From the NCBI RefSeq assembly GCF_000373925.1, contig NZ_KB892768.1, positions 144,018 through 208,017 on the forward strand: a stretch of 64,000 nt of DNA, given 5' to 3'. The translations under genes were made by a program, and so were the position numbers. The notes under the pieces were generated by a model. That model had not been told where the DNA came from, searched no databases, and saw nothing but the letters and a program-made list of their open reading frames with translations. Shown piece by piece: positions 38,123 through 45,969 of this stretch. This stretch comes from Actinopolymorpha alba DSM 45243 (GTDB taxonomy: Bacteria > Actinomycetota > Actinomycetes > Propionibacteriales > Actinopolymorphaceae). The stretch's first letter is position 1. Every line of letters starts with the position of its first letter.

Positions 38123-39289
38123 ATGGACACGGCGGAAGCACAGCCGGGTCCGGACGCGAGCTTCACCAGCACGCCATGGGAGCTCGGCCGGGTCGTCGGA
38201 CGAGGACCGTCACACGATCCGCTTGCCGCGCTTCGCGCACCGGAAGACCCGCCGTTCGACGTCTTCCTGTCTGGAACGGTCTTCCTCGACATCATTTTCA
38301 CCGGCCTTGGCGTACCCCCGTCGAGTGGCACCGAGATCTTCACCGAAGGCATGGGCTGCTCCCCCGGCGGTGTCGCCAACCTCGCGATCGCGTTGTCCCG
38401 GCTCGGTCTGCGCACATCCCTGGCCGCGGCGTTCGGCACCGACGTTTACGGCGACTTCTGCTGGCGGACCCTCGCCGAGCAGGAAGGCGTCGACCTCTCC
38501 ATATCCCGGAAGTTCCCGCAGTGGCATTCGCCGGTCACGGTGTCCCTGGCGTACAACTCCGACCGCAGCCTGATCACGCACGCGCACGAGCCTCCGTTGC
38601 CGGCCGACGACATGATCAAGAGTCAGGGCCTGCCAGGCACCCGCGCGTGCTTCGTCGACCTGGCTCCGGAGATGGACGACTGGACGCGGCAGGCCGCCGC
38701 CAGCGGTGCCCGGATCTTCGCCGACGTGGGCTGGGACCCGACGGAGCAGTGGTCCTCCGAGCTTCTCGACCGGCTGAGCTCCTGCTATGCGTTCATGCCG
38801 AACACGCCGGAGGCGCTCGGCTACACCCGCACCGACACTCCCGAGTCGGCGCTGGCCAAGCTCGGCGACCTGGTGCCGGTCGCCGTGGTCACCCGTGGCA
38901 GCAAGGGTGCGCTCGCGGTCGACAACGAGACGGGTGAGTACGCCGACGTCCCGGCCCTTCCGGTCGAGGCGCTCGACCCGACCGGCGCGGGTGATGTCTT
39001 CGCGGCTGGTTTCGTGAGTTCGACCCTGGCTGGCTGGCCGTTGCTGCACCGGCTGCGGTTCGCCAACCTGTGCGCGGCGCTGTCGGTCCAGCACTTCGGG
39101 GGTTCGCTCTCGGCGCCGGGCTGGGCCGACATCGCCGCCTGGTGGCAGGTCGCCAAGCGGGTACCCGGGCTCGGTGACGTCGCCAAGGAGTACGCCTTCC
39201 TCGACGACCTGGTCCCGCAGTACCCCGTGGGCGCGGTGCGCCGAGCGACAGCGACGATCGGCTTCCAGACCGACGGCATCGAGCCCTGA
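38123..39289 (+). CDS. PfkB-family carbohydrate kinase
   Basis: A 388-residue ribokinase-fold sugar kinase. Motif 1 is MGCSPGGVANLAIALSRLG and motif 2, with the catalytic Asp and anion hole, is DPTGAGDVFAAGF. The 55-residue N-terminal extension and 60-residue C-terminal tail (with QVAKRVPGLGDVAKEYAF) exceed the usual 310 residues. I pick the ATG at 38123 because AAGGGAG is 5 bases ahead, rather than 38105. The sugar substrate is not predictable. Confidence 0.88.
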   Translation: MDTAEAQPGPDASFTSTPWELGRVVGRGPSHDPLAALRAPEDPPFDVFLSGTVFLDIIFTGLGVPPSSGTEIFTEGMGCSPGGVANLAIALSRLGLRTSLAAAFGTDVYGDFCWRTLAEQEGVDLSISRKFPQWHSPVTVSLAYNSDRSLITHAHEPPLPADDMIKSQGLPGTRACFVDLAPEMDDWTRQAAASGARIFADVGWDPTEQWSSELLDRLSSCYAFMPNTPEALGYTRTDTPESALAKLGDLVPVAVVTRGSKGALAVDNETGEYADVPALPVEALDPTGAGDVFAAGFVSSTLAGWPLLHRLRFANLCAALSVQHFGGSLSAPGWADIAAWWQVAKRVPGLGDVAKEYAFLDDLVPQYPVGAVRRATATIGFQTDGIEP

Positions 39290-39295
39290 CCCGCG

Positions 39296-39332
39296 CTGGC
39301 GTCCGCTCCCCAAACGCGGGAGCGGACGCCAG
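39296..39332. terminator. bidirectional terminator between the PfkB and lamin-tail genes
   Basis: A perfect 13-bp stem (CTGGCGTCCGCTC at 39296-39308 with its complement at 39320-39332) with an 11-base loop lies between the convergent stops at 39289 and 39342. Confidence 0.85.
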
Positions 39333-39341
39333 AGTGAGCCG

Positions 39342-39791
39342 TCAGCAGTTCTTGTAACCCGACCCGGTGCTCGTCCAGGCGCAGGTGTCGGCGGTCGTAC
39401 CCGAAGCCGTCTTCAGCGTCGCCGTGTCCCCGCTGTTGTTCCAGATGTAGGCCCGCGAACCCCAGTACCTGTGCGTCGAGGAGTTCGTTCCGGTGCCCGT
39501 GTGCAACGTCACCGAGGCACCGCTGTTGAGCGTGAACGTGCCGAAGGTGTAGACGTGCCGTTGTGCGTCCCGAACGGTCCAGCCCCTGAGGCTGACCGCG
39601 CGGGACCCGACGTTCTTGAGGACAACCCACTCGGCGTTGAGACTCGCGTTGCTGCCGGTGTCGCTGCCTGGTGAGTCGTACTGGATCCGACCGAACTGAA
39701 TGCTGCTCGCCGCTTCGGCACGGCCACCGAACAGCGTTGTTGCCACACACAGAGCCGCCACGCAGGCAGCAAGGTACGACCTCACGGTCAT
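39342..39791 (-). CDS. secreted lamin-tail-domain protein
   Basis: A 149-residue exported protein. A signal peptide (residues 1-27, ending GGRAEA) is followed by a single lamin-tail (LTD) beta-sandwich: IQFGRIQYDSPG, NAEWVVLKNVGSRAVSLRGW, VYTFGTFTLNSGASVTLHTG, and the end NNSGDTATLKTASGTTADTCAW. Two cysteines near the end (DTCAW, YKNC) probably form a disulfide. Such small LTD proteins are common in Kribbella and Streptomyces; function unknown, perhaps a cell-surface binding module. The ATG at 39791 follows GGGGGG. Confidence 0.86.
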   Translation of the reverse strand: MTVRSYLAACVAALCVATTLFGGRAEAASSIQFGRIQYDSPGSDTGSNASLNAEWVVLKNVGSRAVSLRGWTVRDAQRHVYTFGTFTLNSGASVTLHTGTGTNSSTHRYWGSRAYIWNNSGDTATLKTASGTTADTCAWTSTGSGYKNC

Positions 39792-40157
39792 TGGTGTCCC
39801 CCCAGTGGACAACGGACGCGCATCACGTCGCGTCAGTCAACAAGAAGCTCACGACCCGCGGATGCGGGACGCGAGCCTCGGCAGGCACGTCCTGAGATCT
39901 GGATCAGGTAGTGCCAACCGGTGCGCCGATACTAGTGGCCGTGATCAACCCGCGCGGGCCTTTCGGCGTAAGAGATCACGCAACCGGGGGGCGCGGACAG
40001 CGAGCGGCTGTCAGCCCATCCGATGCGTTCACGAGAAGGCGTTCCTGGGGGACGCATCGGGGATGCGGTGACCATCAACACAGCGGGTGGCCATCAACAC
40101 AGCAGAGGCCAACGCCGCCGGGCGTTGACCTCTGCGCAGCCGGAATGGTCCCGCGCC
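39792..40157. other. 366-bp region without a supported gene
   Basis: It holds the lamin-tail gene promoter region, an 8-bp inverted repeat (CGATGCGT at 40021 and ACGCATCG at 40052) and a 13-bp direct repeat (CCATCAACACAGC at 40072 and 40091). Open frames here lack ribosome sites and conserved content. Confidence 0.5.
40104..40133 (-). terminator. terminator after the 51-residue membrane protein gene
   Basis: Arms AGAGGCCAACGCC (40104-40116) and GGCGTTGACCTCT (40121-40133) form a 13-bp stem with one G-T pair and a 4-base loop, 25 bases after the stop at 40158. Confidence 0.75.
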
Positions 40158-40313
40158 TCAGCCTCCGGAGTTGCGCTTGATCCATCCCCAGGCGCTGGTG
40201 GCCAGGAACAACACCAACGCGATGATCCCGAGCCACAAAAGTCCCTTGAAAAGAAAGCCGATGACAGTGAGCGCCAGCCAGACGATGGCGATCACCAACA
40301 GGATCTGAAGCAT
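40158..40313 (-). CDS. 51-residue hydrophobic membrane protein
   Basis: A short gene with one of the best ribosome sites in the window (AGGAGG, 5 bases before the ATG at 40313). The protein has two hydrophobic helices (LQILLVIAIVWLALTVIGFLF and LWLGIIALVLFLATSAW) separated by a single Lys-Gly hinge, and a basic end (GWIKRNSGG). Residual A/T third positions are few. A hairpin terminator follows. No family is recognised with certainty; small two-helix proteins of this sort are widespread in actinomycetes. Confidence 0.75.
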   Translation of the reverse strand: MLQILLVIAIVWLALTVIGFLFKGLLWLGIIALVLFLATSAWGWIKRNSGG

Positions 40314-40444
40314 GGTCACCTCCTTTGACCACTGTACGCCAGGGACCGGTTCGGATCTTTCAGGAAAAGACCTGAGTCGACCCCTGGATTACCCTGGTGC
40401 CGAGCGCCCGGACGCCGGGGCGCAGTGCGCGGGGCAGGCCCAGC

Positions 40445-41254
40445 TCAGAAGGCAGGGAGTACCGCCTGCTGGAACTTTTCCTCGATGAATGTCCTGACCT
40501 GCGGGGAACGCAGGAGTTCGGCCAGCATCGTGACCCGCGAGTCGGCGCGATCACCCGCCCGCACCAGCAGGCCGTCGGCGTACGGACTGCCGATCGCGGC
40601 CTCCAGGCTGAGCGCGTCGCCACGCGGCCGCAGGCCCGCCTGGGTGGCCGTGCCGGGCGCCATGACCGCGAGGGTTGCCCGGGGGTAGGCCTTCACAAGG
40701 TCCGTGGGCGCCAGCATGGTGACCCTCAGGTGGTGCGGGTTGCTGGTGATGTCCCGCACGGTCGCGGCGTCGCCCGCTCCCTCCCGCACGCTCAGAACCT
40801 TCTCCGCGGCGAGGAGCTGGAGGGCGCGTCCGGACGCACCCGGCGTGTCAGGTAGGACGATCTCGCCGCCGGACGGCAGCTCGCGAACTGCCTTGACCTT
40901 CGCGGAGTACAAACCCAACGGCTCGACGTGGACCGGCGCCAGGAACGCGAGATCGGGACTTGGGCCGTCCTTCGTGCCTGCTCCTCCGGACGAACGCACG
41001 AAGGCGACGTCGAGCGACTTCTCGCGCAGCGCGCTCCGCGCCGCCGCGGGGTCGGCGAACTCCACCACCTCGAGGTTGAGGCGCACGGCAGGTGCCAAGG
41101 ACTCCTTGACGTAGGTCAGAATCTGGCGGTCAGGCCCCGGACTCACCCCGACCCGGAGCGTCTCCTCGGTGAGGACGGAGAAGCTGATGCCGCAGCCAGC
41201 ACTGACGATTACGTACACGCCAGCCACGAAGGCCACAAGAAGCCTGCGCATCAT
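40445..41254 (-). CDS. metQ: MetQ-like (NlpA family) substrate-binding lipoprotein
   Basis: A 269-residue lipoprotein: signal with lipobox SAGC, then LRVGVSPGPDRQILTYVK and the NlpA closing block SPYADGLLVRAGD, FIEEKFQQAVLPAF. It should deliver methionine or a relative to the MetI permease encoded just upstream (31 bases between stop and start). AGGAGGGAG precedes the ATG at 41254. The central region (residues 80-120, RSSGGAGTKDGPSPD) departs from canonical MetQ, which there has the aromatic ligand contacts, so the ligand could differ. Confidence 0.85.
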   Translation of the reverse strand: MMRRLLVAFVAGVYVIVSAGCGISFSVLTEETLRVGVSPGPDRQILTYVKESLAPAVRLNLEVVEFADPAAARSALREKSLDVAFVRSSGGAGTKDGPSPDLAFLAPVHVEPLGLYSAKVKAVRELPSGGEIVLPDTPGASGRALQLLAAEKVLSVREGAGDAATVRDITSNPHHLRVTMLAPTDLVKAYPRATLAVMAPGTATQAGLRPRGDALSLEAAIGSPYADGLLVRAGDRADSRVTMLAELLRSPQVRTFIEEKFQQAVLPAF

Positions 41255-41284
41255 CGAGCTCCCTCCTGGACCTGGCACACCACG

Positions 41285-41947
41285 TCAACGTCGGTGATCA
41301 AGGCGTCGTGCCAGGCTGTCACCCACCAGCTTCACCCCTTGGGTGAGCACGAGGAAGATGCCGACGATGGCTGCCATGACATCGGTCTCGAAGTGTTTGT
41401 AGCCGTACGTCATGGCCATCGCGCCAAGGCCACTGCCGTCGAGAACCCCCACGATCGCGCTGTAGCCGATGAGGACGACCACCGTGAGCGCGAGCCCGGA
41501 GACCATGCGGGGTAGTCCCTCCCGGAGCAACGCCGTCACGAGCACGTGGTGGGTGCGGGCACCCATCGCGAACGCCGCCTCGACGACACCGCGGTCGACG
41601 CTGCGCAGGCTCGCCCGGACCCGCTCGGCGAAGAACGGAACGGCCCCCAGCGTGAGGGGTACGACGGCGGCGCCGGTGCCGGTCGGCGTACCCACGATCG
41701 CCCGGGTCAACGGGATCGCGGCGATGAGCAGGACGACGAACGGGATCGACCGGCCTACTGCGACGAGCCCGGCCACCAACTGGTGGAGTCCGCGTACGGC
41801 GACGAGTCCGTCCCTGCCGGTCATCGCGACGAGGACGCCCAGCGGAAGTCCGATCACGACGGTGAAGAGGGTGGCCATGAAGACCATGGCGAGCGTGGCG
41901 CCGGTCGCCTCCGCCAGTTCCGGCAGCACCGCCTGCCAGTGGCTCAT
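41285..41947 (-). CDS. metI: MetI-like ABC transporter permease
   Basis: A 220-residue permease with about five membrane helices. It keeps the EAA coupling loop (VEAAFAMGARTHHVLVTALLREGLP) that docks into the ATPase subunit, and the MetI-type ending HFETDVMAAIVGIFLVLTQGV. The start overlaps the MetN-like gene stop by 4 bases (ATG inside GTACATATGAG). Thus the membrane part appears functional although its partner ATPase lacks catalytic motifs. Confidence 0.88.
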   Translation of the reverse strand: MSHWQAVLPELAEATGATLAMVFMATLFTVVIGLPLGVLVAMTGRDGLVAVRGLHQLVAGLVAVGRSIPFVVLLIAAIPLTRAIVGTPTGTGAAVVPLTLGAVPFFAERVRASLRSVDRGVVEAAFAMGARTHHVLVTALLREGLPRMVSGLALTVVVLIGYSAIVGVLDGSGLGAMAMTYGYKHFETDVMAAIVGIFLVLTQGVKLVGDSLARRLDHRR

Positions 41948-43014
41948 ATGTACACCTTCGGTGTGAGGTTGAGGTCAGCGAACCTGAGCAAAGCTCGTTG
42001 GCAGTCCTCCCCCGGTCCGGTGAGTTCGACACGCAACCGGCCGATGGGCTGACCGCAGATCGTCTCCAGCGATGCGACCACCACGCTGATGTCGACGCCG
42101 AACGCCCGGCCCGTCTCGGTGAGGACCGGGCCGACGTCGCCGAGGACCGTCAGGTCAGCCAGGAGGCGGCCCGAACTCGGCTCCGCCTCCGGCAGCATCG
42201 GCACCAGCCTGTCCACGAGTTTCGACCCCGGCTGCCGGAGCAGATCGGGCAGGTGTCCGTGGTCGGTAACCCGGCCTTCCTCGACCAGGGCCACGCCGTC
42301 GCAGGTCGCCTTGATGAGGTCGTAGTCCTGGGTGACCCACACGACGGTGACATCGAACCGCGCGGTCAGCTCACCCACCAGGGAAAGCATCGCCCTCCGG
42401 GCCGCCGGCTCGAGCGTCGCGGTCGACTCCTCGCTCAGCAGGACCCGCGGGCGGGAGACGAAGGCGCGGGCGATCCCGACCCGACACCGCTCCTCGTCGG
42501 AAAGCTCGGCGGGGTACCTCTCCGCCTGCTCGGCCAGCCCCACCAGGTCGAGCATCTCGTCCACCCGCAGGTCACGGTCGCGCTGGCGGACGCCGGCGAA
42601 CTCCAACGGCAGGGCGACGTTGCGGGCGACCGTGCGCTGGGCGAACAGGTCGACCTGCTCCACGAGCATGCCGATGCCGTGTCGAGCCCGGCGTAACTGC
42701 TGGCGTCCCATCGCGGTGAGGTCGTCCCCGGCCACCCACACGGTGCCTTCGTCGGGGCGCACGAGCAGGTTGACGCAGCGCAGGAGCGCCCTTGCCGTAC
42801 AAGGATCATCGGCGACGATGCCGAAGGTCTCTCCGGCATCGACGAAGAGGTCCACACCGTCGAGCACCACGACGTCGCCATCGGGACGCCGATAGCTCTT
42901 ACGGATGTCGTCCAACTCGATCACAGGGCTTGGCTTTCCAGACGCATGGCTCGTGGAAGGCACCGCGGCCGGGCCCGATAAAGCCGCCCGGCTCAAGATC
43001 ACGCGCGTAGTCAA
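41944..43014 (-). CDS. MetN-like ABC protein with all catalytic motifs degenerate
   Basis: A 356-residue protein with the full MetN layout: ABC domain (about 30-260) and C-terminal NIL/ACT-type domain (about 270-350). The scaffold is conserved (IELDDIRKSYRR, ALLRCVNLL, IGMLVEQVDLF, RTVARNVALPLEFAGV, YPAELS, VGIARAFVSRPRVLL). Yet Walker A reads ADDPCTARA where GxxGxGKST is needed, the Q-loop Gln is Glu, the signature is LSDEE instead of LSGGQ, Walker B ends LLSEE and the switch His is Gln (VTQDYD). The frame is intact with MetI and MetQ. It should not hydrolyse ATP itself. TTG at 43014 is the earliest start; a GTG at 42924 is an alternative. Confidence 0.85.
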   Translation of the reverse strand: MTTRVILSRAALSGPAAVPSTSHASGKPSPVIELDDIRKSYRRPDGDVVVLDGVDLFVDAGETFGIVADDPCTARALLRCVNLLVRPDEGTVWVAGDDLTAMGRQQLRRARHGIGMLVEQVDLFAQRTVARNVALPLEFAGVRQRDRDLRVDEMLDLVGLAEQAERYPAELSDEERCRVGIARAFVSRPRVLLSEESTATLEPAARRAMLSLVGELTARFDVTVVWVTQDYDLIKATCDGVALVEEGRVTDHGHLPDLLRQPGSKLVDRLVPMLPEAEPSSGRLLADLTVLGDVGPVLTETGRAFGVDISVVVASLETICGQPIGRLRVELTGPGEDCQRALLRFADLNLTPKVYI

Positions 43015-43093
43015 CCAGCCCGGTTCGAGTCAGCTCACACCAGGGTGTGAGGTGGGGGCGGGCCCGGACGGGCGAAGCCCGTGAGGCTCGCTT

Positions 43094-43117
43094 AATGATC
43101 ACGTATACGTGATCATT
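43094..43117. promoter_or_regulatory. perfect 24-bp palindrome upstream of the MetN-like operon
   Basis: AATGATCACGTA at 43094-43105 is followed directly by its exact complement to 43117. It lies 80 bases before the first start of the MetN-I-Q genes and 46 bases past the aldo/keto reductase stop. No loop and A/T-rich ends favour an operator for a dimeric repressor over a terminator. Confidence 0.65.
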
Positions 43118-43162
43118 CAGGCTGGGCTGGATCCACACCGTCAGCTGGCGGGACGGGGTTGC

Positions 43163-44218
43163 TCAGTCAGTGGCGGGACGCTGGCTGGAACGCGCCCAGA
43201 GGTTGATGCCGGCCTCGACGGCGTGCCCGTCGATCTCCGCCAGCTCCTCCGCACTGAAGTCGAGCCGGTCGAGCGCCGCGACATTGTCCTCGAGTTGCGC
43301 CACGCTGCTCGCGCCGATGAGAACGGACGTCATCTGGGGGTGCCGGAGCGCCCAGGCCAGAGCCATCTGGGCCAGGGACTGCCCACGGCGGGCCGCGATC
43401 TGGTTCAGTGCCCGGATGTGCGTGAGGTTCTTCTCGGAGAGCTGGTCGGGCGAGAGCGACTTGCCCTGCGTCGCGCGGGACCCATCCGGAACACCCTGGA
43501 GGTACTTGTCGGTGAGCATGCCCTGCGCCAGCGGCGAGAACGCGATGCACCCGATGCCCTCGTCCTCGAGGGCATCCAGCAGTGCCTCCTCGATCCAGCG
43601 GTTGAGCATGGAGTAGGACGGCTGGTGGATGAGCAGCGGTGTGCCCATCTCGGCGAGGATGGCCGCGGCCTGCCGGGTGTGCTCCGGCGAGTAGGACGAG
43701 ATACCCGCGTACAACGCCTTCCCCTGACGGACAGCCGTGTCGAGGGCACCCATGGTCTCCTCGAGCGGGGTGTCGGGGTCGTACCTGTGGGAGTAGAAGA
43801 TGTCGACGTACTCCAGGCCCATCCGGGAGAGGCTCTGGTCGAGGCTGCTGAGGACGTACTTGCGCGAACCCCACTCGCCGTAGGGACCGGGCCACATCAG
43901 GTAGCCGGCCTTCGTCGAGATGACGAGCTCGTCGCGGTAGGGCGCGAGGTCCTGCCGGAACAGCTTGCCGAAGTTGAGCTCCGCGGAACCCGCCGGCGGG
44001 CCGTAGTTGTTGGCCAGGTCGAAGTGCGTGACGCCGAGATCGAACGCCCGCCGCAGGATGGCCCGCTGGCGCTCCAGGGGTACGTCGTCACCGAAGTTGT
44101 GCCAGAGCCCCAGCGAGACCGCGGGCAGTCGGAGTCCGTGCCGTCCGGAACGGCGGTACTGCATCCGGTCATAGCGATTGTCGGCGGCTTCGTATCCCAT
44201 GGCGCCAGAGTCTTCCAT
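43163..44218 (-). CDS. aldo/keto reductase, L-glyceraldehyde-3-phosphate reductase type
   Basis: A 351-residue NADPH-dependent reductase resembling E. coli YghZ/Gpr. The catalytic Tyr lies in DLANNYGPPAGSAE, Lys in ISTKAG and His in YSHRYDPDTPLEE; the cofactor-binding end reads SVLIGASSVAQLEDN. YghZ detoxifies L-glyceraldehyde 3-phosphate and methylglyoxal. I use the ATG at 44218, with GGGAGAAGG upstream; ATG at 44200 is a possible alternative. Confidence 0.9.
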   Translation of the reverse strand: MEDSGAMGYEAADNRYDRMQYRRSGRHGLRLPAVSLGLWHNFGDDVPLERQRAILRRAFDLGVTHFDLANNYGPPAGSAELNFGKLFRQDLAPYRDELVISTKAGYLMWPGPYGEWGSRKYVLSSLDQSLSRMGLEYVDIFYSHRYDPDTPLEETMGALDTAVRQGKALYAGISSYSPEHTRQAAAILAEMGTPLLIHQPSYSMLNRWIEEALLDALEDEGIGCIAFSPLAQGMLTDKYLQGVPDGSRATQGKSLSPDQLSEKNLTHIRALNQIAARRGQSLAQMALAWALRHPQMTSVLIGASSVAQLEDNVAALDRLDFSAEELAEIDGHAVEAGINLWARSSQRPATD

Positions 44219-44307
44219 GCCTTCTCCCGGCGCATGACACGAGCCGCCGTTGCTGGCCATCGCCTCTTATCCTGGAGGGGTTCATCGCCCCAGAAACGAG
44301 GAATCCG

Positions 44308-44991
44308 ATGTTGATCGCCGAAGACCTCCTGCTCCTGTTGCTCGACGACAACACCGGCCGGCCGCTGGCCGACAGCACCAAGGTGCAGTACGCCCTGGCC
44401 GGCGCGGTGCTACTCGAGCTTGCCTTGCAAGGCCGGGTTGACGTCGCGGGTCCGGACGAGGAGGTCAGGAAGGGCCGCCTGGTCGTCCGCGACCGCTCGC
44501 CACTGGGGAGCCCAGTCCTCGACGACGCGCTGGAACTCCTTGACCACAGGGGCGGGCGCAAGCCGGCTGACGTCATCAGGCCGCTCACGAAGGGTTTGCG
44601 GGACCGCCTCCTGAACGACCTCGCCGAGCGCGGCATCCTGCAGCGCCAGGAGGGCAGGATCCTCCGCGTCTTTCCGACGACCACCTGGCCGGCGCGCGAC
44701 TCCAGCCACGAGGACACCCTGCGGGCACGGCTCCATGGCGTACTCGTCCAGGGACTCACCCCCGACGGCCGCACCAGTGCTCTCGTGTCCCTGCTCACCG
44801 CCATCGATGTCGTACCAAAGATCGTCGACGCACCCGACAAGCGTGCCCTCAAACGCCGGGCCAAGGAGGTCTCCGAGGGCGCCTGGGCCGCGGAAGCCGT
44901 ACGCCGCGCGGTGGAGGCCGTTCAGGCGGCGGTCGTGACCGCGGTCATGGCCGCGACGGTGGCCACCACGGCGGCGGGCGGGGGAGGCTGA
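44308..44991 (+). CDS. GPP34 (GOLPH3-like) family phosphoprotein
   Basis: A 227-residue protein of the GPP34 family. MLIAEDLLLLLLDDNTGRPL and ALAGAVLLELALQGRV are the family's N-terminal hallmark helices, followed by GLRDRLLNDLAERGILQR. Eukaryotic GOLPH3 binds phosphatidylinositol 4-phosphate; the actinobacterial relatives are numerous and uncharacterised. The C-terminal 40 residues are Ala/Val-rich (AVVTAVMAATVATTAAGGGG). GAGGAATCCG precedes the ATG. The ArfB-like gene begins 16 bases after its stop. Confidence 0.9.
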   Translation: MLIAEDLLLLLLDDNTGRPLADSTKVQYALAGAVLLELALQGRVDVAGPDEEVRKGRLVVRDRSPLGSPVLDDALELLDHRGGRKPADVIRPLTKGLRDRLLNDLAERGILQRQEGRILRVFPTTTWPARDSSHEDTLRARLHGVLVQGLTPDGRTSALVSLLTAIDVVPKIVDAPDKRALKRRAKEVSEGAWAAEAVRRAVEAVQAAVVTAVMAATVATTAAGGGG

Positions 44992-45007
44992 GCGAGAAGA
45001 TGGTGCC

Positions 45008-45442
45008 GTGACCCGAGACCCGCTACGTATCGGTACCGTCATCATCGGTGACGACGAGCTGTCGTGGCGGTTCTCACGGTCGAGCGGACCCGGCGGTCAG
45101 TCGGTCAACACCACCGACTCGCGGGCGACGGTGGCCTACGACGTCGCCCGCTCGCCGGCGTTCACCCCTACCCAACGCGCGCGGGTGCTGGAACGCTTGG
45201 CGGGACGTCTGGTCGACGGGGTGCTCACCGTCACGGCATCCGACCATCGCTCACAACTGGCCAACCGCAAGGCCGCGTTGGCACGACTCGTTGCCCTGCT
45301 CGAGGACGGGCTCGCACCGCCCGCGAAACCCCGCCGGCCCACTCGTCCCTCACGCTCAGCCGTCGAGCGCCGCCTCTCGACCAAGAAACGCCAGGGTGAC
45401 GTGAAGCGGCTCCGCCGTCCGCCTGACGCCCGCGAACGCTGA
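45008..45442 (+). CDS. arfB: ribosome-rescue peptidyl-tRNA hydrolase, ArfB-like
   Basis: A 144-residue class-I release-factor-like protein. The catalytic GGQ lies in SGPGGQSVNTTDSR (about residues 26-39), and the tail is Lys/Arg-rich (VERRLSTKKRQGDVKRLRR), which enters the empty mRNA channel of stalled ribosomes. It lacks stop-codon recognition domains, as ArfB (YaeJ) does. The GTG start at 45008 closely follows the GPP34 gene. It frees ribosomes stuck on mRNA without a stop codon. Confidence 0.92.
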   Translation: MTRDPLRIGTVIIGDDELSWRFSRSSGPGGQSVNTTDSRATVAYDVARSPAFTPTQRARVLERLAGRLVDGVLTVTASDHRSQLANRKAALARLVALLEDGLAPPAKPRRPTRPSRSAVERRLSTKKRQGDVKRLRRPPDARER

Positions 45443-45451
45443 TGAGCTGGT

Positions 45452-45859
45452 TCAGGGAGGTGGCGGACTCTTTGACCGCCCGAGCGCCTTGCGGACAACG
45501 CGTGGCACACCGGGGGCGCGGCCCGACCTGACTGGCGGCCGGACACGCAGGCTGAGGTCGGCGTGTTCGAGGACGGCTGGAAGGGGTACGTCGACCGGCG
45601 GGTAGCTCGCGACCGCGGCGTCCCCGGCGAACACCACCCAGACAGGCTCGGCCTGGTGAAAGACCCGGAGCACCGAGCCGTCCACCACGGTCGTCGCGTG
45701 CCGAAGCGCCTGCCGACGGTTGCCCTGCCGGGCCAGCGCCTTCTGGATGGCGCGCTGGGCGGGTTCGCGGCCGTACTTCACCGCCTCGTAGACAAGCGGG
45801 CCGTACTTAACGGCGTACGTCATCGCGGTCTTCGTGAATCGTCCCTTGCCGGCCGCCAC
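45452..45859 (-). CDS. conserved hypothetical protein
   Basis: A 135-residue protein with a basic amphipathic N-terminus (AAGKGRFTKTAMTYAVKYGPLVYEAVKYG) and a central segment RHATTVVDGSVLRVFHQAEPVWVVFAGDAAV. No signal or membrane helix. I believe it is conserved among actinomycetes but cannot assign a function. I choose the second GTG (45859), since GGAGG is 5 bases before it while touching the first. Confidence 0.65.
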   Translation of the reverse strand: MAAGKGRFTKTAMTYAVKYGPLVYEAVKYGREPAQRAIQKALARQGNRRQALRHATTVVDGSVLRVFHQAEPVWVVFAGDAAVASYPPVDVPLPAVLEHADLSLRVRPPVRSGRAPGVPRVVRKALGRSKSPPPP

Positions 45860-45915
45860 AGCCACCTCCGATGCCGTCCCGATCCTCGCAGTGTTACACG
45901 ATCGACCAGCTCACG

Positions 45916-45969
45916 CGCGTCCTCGCTCCGCTCCGCTCGCTCATCCGCGTCCTCGCTCCGCTCGCTCAT
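45916..45969 (-). repeat. GAGCGAGCGGAGCGAG-type repeat at the end of the arginase-like gene
   Basis: Two direct copies of CGCGTCCTCGCTCCGCT (45916-45932 and 45946-45962), each followed by CGCTCAT, overlap the stop codon at 45966. On the minus strand they read ATGAGCGAGCGGAGCGAGGA. Similar runs occur near gene ends in other high-GC actinomycetes, to my knowledge. Confidence 0.6.

Noticed and set aside
39911..40180. An 89-codon plus-strand frame between the lamin-tail and membrane protein genes
   Set aside because: No ribosome site, no conserved segment, and it overlaps the opposite 51-residue gene with its good translation signals.
43094..43117. The 24-bp palindrome as a terminator of the aldo/keto reductase gene
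   Set aside because: It has no loop, is not GC-rich and lacks a T-run, so an operator is more likely.
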